In this document: positions 61,195-64,000 of the stretch, piece after piece | Numbering within the stretch: position 1 is the first letter of the stretch | How the letters are laid out: every line of letters begins with the position of its first letter | Assembly (NCBI GenBank): GCA_001600355.1 | Contig: BCJU01000001.1 | Location: forward strand, 1,137,178-1,201,177 | Length of the DNA stretch: 64,000 bases | Source of the DNA: Meira nashicola | Taxonomy: Eukaryota > Basidiomycota > Exobasidiomycetes > Exobasidiales > Brachybasidiaceae | Direction of reading: 5' to 3' | Position numbers and translations under genes: made by a program | Notes under the pieces: model-generated | Seen by the model: only the letters and a program-made list of their open reading frames with translations | Databases searched by the model: none | Told to the model about the DNA's origin: nothing

Positions 61195-61899
61195 TCACTT
61201 AAAGTTTTGTCTGATCCAATTTGCCTCGTTCGACATTTCTTTTGCTGATCTAGGTTTTCTTTCTTGGTCTGGATCGGGGGCCAATCCTTGATCTGGCTTT
61301 GATCCATTCTCATTCTTGTGCATATCTTTGTGCAGCTTCAGTCCAAAGTTTTCCAGATGAGAATATATTATATCATTCGGTGTAAAATCACCATCCTTAC
61401 GTGGGATAACGTGAACGTGAAGGTGAGGAACAGATTGACCAGATTCTTTGCCATCTTGAATTGCAACAGTGCATGCAGGTGAATTTGTTAAACGTTGAAC
61501 TACTTGTGATACATCTTGTACTGCATCAAACAAGTCTGCCAATTCATCTTTTGGAATTTCTACCAATCGATGATGAGGATTTCGTGGAATAAGAAGCACG
61601 TGCAAAGGTGCAATTGGCATCAAATTGACGATTCCAATCGTATGCTTGCGTTCCAGAAAGACTTGATTCGATACGTCAAACGTGTGGAATCTGATGGGAC
61701 TACCGCTTGAAGCGCCTTTGACGGAAGACGAATCGGTCATTATTCCCTGTCCTCTCAATGAATGCAAGGTCAAATTCTTAATGTGAGATTGTGGTGTAGG
61801 ACTGCCCAGAGAATTGGTGAAATTGTAGATGCTTCTGGTGGCTTGTGATGTAATGCAGAAAGAAAAGGTTGTTAGACGGCGAAAGACGATCGAATTCAT
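61195..61899 (-). CDS. Fhit-like HIT-family nucleotide hydrolase
   Basis: 234 residues, intronless. The Fhit/Hnt2 branch of HIT proteins cleaves diadenosine polyphosphates such as Ap3A. Visible: IRFHTFDVSNQVFLERKHTI, MPIAPLHVLLIPRNPHHRLV, and the HIT signature SVPHLHVHVIPRK (His159, 161, 163; the middle His of the triad is the nucleophile). The Gln-Ser-Val-Pro spacing before it is Fhit-like. The first ATG gives a 53-residue basic/Ser-rich leader that could be a mitochondrial presequence; the alternative is Met54 at 61740 (MTDSSSVKG). The C-terminus is an Asp/Lys-rich tail ending NWIRQNFK. Confidence 0.9.
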   Translation of the reverse strand: MNSIVFRRLTTFSFCITSQATRSIYNFTNSLGSPTPQSHIKNLTLHSLRGQGIMTDSSSVKGASSGSPIRFHTFDVSNQVFLERKHTIGIVNLMPIAPLHVLLIPRNPHHRLVEIPKDELADLFDAVQDVSQVVQRLTNSPACTVAIQDGKESGQSVPHLHVHVIPRKDGDFTPNDIIYSHLENFGLKLHKDMHKNENGSKPDQGLAPDPDQERKPRSAKEMSNEANWIRQNFK

Positions 61900-62122
61900 A
61901 TCCTAATTACCCAACTCCTCAAGAATGAATGCTTGAATAATGCTGCAATTCAAAAGACAAAGTGATGCAAGTTCAACACTAAAAAGTGTTGTTCTATTTC
62001 ACGCGTGAGAATATTGTCGGCGCTCGGTCAGGCTAAAAATAATTTGATTTGGTGAACAAACAATACAAACAAAAGATATAGATGCAGTAAAATTACACAA
62101 TTGATGATTATAAGATACAATC

Positions 62123-63226
62123 TCACGTACCAAAGCCTGCCCAAGTTAAGCTAAAGTAATCAACGGATCCCCAAGAATTCGTACTGGCAATATCATCTTT
62201 TCCCTCCAAACGAGCTTGTCGGATTTGATTTTCATCTTGATCGGATGCATTTAGGGTGACAGTGCATAACAAGTGCGCCTTCTTCACTGCTGTACCTAAT
62301 CTTCCTGCAGATACCAATTCTTGTGCCGGTATATATTGTTCAGATTTACATTGAATAGTTGCAGTAAAATGAGAATGATAACGTAAAAGATCGCCTGGAT
62401 ACACATTCAAATCTCCACCGAATCGTAACCCTTTTGCCATAAAATAACCACGAGAACGTAAGTCTTCAAACGTAGCACAACGGGCAGCTTGCATAGGTGT
62501 ATTAGGATATGTCCATAAGCCTGCCTTCACTGCGCTAGAAAGAGTTTCAAATGCATTCTCTCCTACTTTAACGATCCGCCAAGGTAACTCTAGAGAATTT
62601 GTTGCAATTGTGATAGGATGGGAGATTGTCTTCCATGCATCATCTGTGGTCGTCTTCTGTGCTGAATCATCTTCATTACTGCTGTCGAGATTTGGTGCAA
62701 ACAATCCACTGTTATCATCTTCTTTATCTCCATCACCTTCTTCCATTCGTTCTTTACGTATCCGTTCCCTTCTCTGTTCTCTTTCTTTTCTTCTTTCGAC
62801 TGCTTTCTCTTTTCCAGCTGCTGCCTGTTGCCATCTTTCTTTGCTCTGCTTAGCACTTTCATGTAACTTTTGTTTACTCTCTTCGATTGCCCTTCGTCGA
62901 GATTCGTGCCAAGATTGTAATTCTTCTTTCGTTAATGAATCATGCAAAGCAGAATGAGCAGCTTTGTCATCCACCAAGACTGCAATACCCTTCCGCATAA
63001 GATAAACAACTTCTTCTTCAAATAATTGCAGCGGAATACCGAGAAATACGTTCTGTTGAGGAATTAATGGTAAACTTCCCGTCAACATTCCCACAATTCC
63101 ATGTTCTCTTCTCAATCGAGCAATCCATTCTGTCGACCAAACGAATGCATCACCTTCAACGATGCTAATCTGAACACGATCTGTTTCCGATTGTCGACTC
63201 GTGCTTGCTTCCGCTGCCGAATCCAT
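62123..63226 (-). CDS. SEN34: tRNA-splicing endonuclease subunit Sen34
   Basis: Catalytic subunit that cuts at the 3' splice site of intron-containing pre-tRNAs. 367 residues from the ATG at 63226 (MDSAAEASTS); the longer open frame begins with a non-ATG codon. Residues 16-100 form the N-terminal domain (LTGSLPLIPQQNVFLGIPLQ, LFEEEVVYLMRKGIAVLVDD), followed by a long charged coiled coil. The endonuclease fold is at the C-terminus: FEDLRSRGYFMAKGLRFGGD, VYPGDLLRYHSHF and LVSAGRLGTAVKKAHLLCTV, giving a Tyr-His-Lys triad at about Tyr276, His284 and Lys316. Complete and intronless. Confidence 0.92.
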   Translation of the reverse strand: MDSAAEASTSRQSETDRVQISIVEGDAFVWSTEWIARLRREHGIVGMLTGSLPLIPQQNVFLGIPLQLFEEEVVYLMRKGIAVLVDDKAAHSALHDSLTKEELQSWHESRRRAIEESKQKLHESAKQSKERWQQAAAGKEKAVERRKEREQRRERIRKERMEEGDGDKEDDNSGLFAPNLDSSNEDDSAQKTTTDDAWKTISHPITIATNSLELPWRIVKVGENAFETLSSAVKAGLWTYPNTPMQAARCATFEDLRSRGYFMAKGLRFGGDLNVYPGDLLRYHSHFTATIQCKSEQYIPAQELVSAGRLGTAVKKAHLLCTVTLNASDQDENQIRQARLEGKDDIASTNSWGSVDYFSLTWAGFGT

Positions 63227-63700
63227 TACCTTTGTTTGAACTTGAAAGAAAAGAAGCAATCGTCGTTGTTTGTTCGACAATTCAACTTCTTCTGAACAAA
63301 AAAAAACTTGCATGCATTTTGAGCTAAAATTCAAATTTTCCCGCGTTAATCTTTCTATCGCCCAGGCGCGTTCATTACGCTAACAGACCTAAAAGGTAGC
63401 TTAGAGGCAATCAAAGAGGCATACAGTCTAGTCTACTTTTCTGATCTTGGTCTTCGTATATGCGACATGAAAGCACCTCACCCAATTAAATCACAAATCA
63501 AACGAAAGCTCTTTGATTGGGGAACTGAAAACGGGAAGTGCTAGGTGCAAAATTGACACAAAAGCAACAGATAAAGTACAATTCCACTGGAAGATTTTGG
63601 GTAACATGATGAAAAGATGATTGTTATTGATTCTATTCCTTCAATAACTTTTTTCAAAATAAAAACGGGTACCATTCGTTGTGACTGTGATAAATTGACC
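63227..63700. other. Intergenic
   Basis: Promoter side of SEN34 and 3' side of the next gene. No supported ORF beyond the non-ATG extension of SEN34. Confidence 0.45.
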
Positions 63701-64000
63701 TTAAAATGGTTTTCTGATATATTGACTTGCTAATACTTGATCAGGACATGTTTGACCAATGGAAGTGGTATATAGCGTAAACGAAAGGCTTGATTTTGCA
63801 GGTGATGCATGAATTCGAAGTGCTTTTGTTGTAGTGGAGCTCCAATCAAAGCAATCTGATTCGGTCAAATATCGTTTGCCGGTGCATTCTGAACCTCGTT
63901 GATCACATAATTCTGCATAGATAAAATTTTCTTCCTCTTCATGTGAAGCCCTAGCAAGAAGAGATTCATATGTTGAGCTTGTGATATTGCTTCTTCCAAT
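63701..64000 (-). CDS. Secreted cysteine-containing protein, third paralogue, partial
   Basis: The last 100 codons of a gene running off the right edge, ending at TAA 63701..63703. The visible part has FIYAELCDQRGSECTGK, ESDCFDWSSTTTKALRIHAS, and SFTLYTTSIGQTCPDQVL. Cysteine spacing (C-x6-C, then a third Cys, basic/aromatic strand, late Cys) matches the divergent pair at 22-23.4 kb (FCDSSGDSC and FCEEGGVNC). The signal peptide and any propeptide would be outside the window. Function unknown. Confidence 0.6.
   Translation of the reverse strand: MGRSNITSSTYESLLARASHEEEENFIYAELCDQRGSECTGKRYLTESDCFDWSSTTTKALRIHASPAKSSLSFTLYTTSIGQTCPDQVLASQYIRKPF

Noticed and set aside
1..64000. CRISPR arrays, insertion sequences, bacterial operons
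   Set aside because: Introns, gene content and promoters are eukaryotic; no regular spaced repeats or transposase ORFs were found.

Overview
The window looks like nuclear DNA of a filamentous or dimorphic fungus, most likely a basidiomycete. Spliceosomal introns are short (about 58-90 nt, GT..AG), genes are densely packed on both strands, and the housekeeping genes are fungal: HIS1, HAP5/NF-YC, NuA4 EAF6, mS33, SEN34 and two division 1 chitin synthases. An MSH5 homologue and a WDR7/rabconnectin-3beta-like protein argue against a budding yeast. Base composition is AT-leaning. I cannot place the genus from the sequence alone.

Layout. 0-15 kb is mostly housekeeping: 5' part of MSH5 (-), HIS1 (+), HAP5 (+), chitin synthase A (+), a divergent pair of small secreted paralogues (one disrupted), and a giant WD40 protein (-). 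15-22 kb is a secretome island: seven tiny two-exon secreted peptide genes plus one stop-codon-broken copy, all on the + strand, interrupted once by a UPF0303 gene. 22-23.4 kb holds a divergent pair of cysteine-containing secreted paralogues; a third relative runs off the right end of the window. 23.8-29 kb returns to compact housekeeping: SDR oxidoreductase, EAF6, JMJD7-like oxygenase, mS33 and a voltage-sensor-domain protein. 29-41 kb carries two very long serine-rich, mostly disordered proteins of unknown function, followed by long gene-poor intervals. 43.4-50.1 kb has a membrane-anchored heparinase II/III-like lyase with two possible first exons, convergent with chitin synthase B.

51-61 kb is a second secretome island: eight intact tandem genes of the hydrophobic-surface-binding protein A (HsbA) type, one copy broken by a nonsense codon and one degraded 3' remnant. 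Most of them have a CGG-N2-CCG palindrome upstream, the kind of site bound by Zn(II)2Cys6 regulators, which suggests a co-regulated array. The window closes with an Fhit-like HIT hydrolase, tRNA-splicing endonuclease SEN34 and the partial third secreted paralogue.

The most unusual content is the micropeptide array at 15.6-21.8 kb. Each gene has exon 1 encoding a signal peptide, a phase-0 intron shortly downstream, and a tiny exon 2, usually ending in a two-cysteine loop (C-X4-8-C). I do not recognise this family. Both islands show tandem duplication followed by decay, as expected of fast-evolving secreted proteins.
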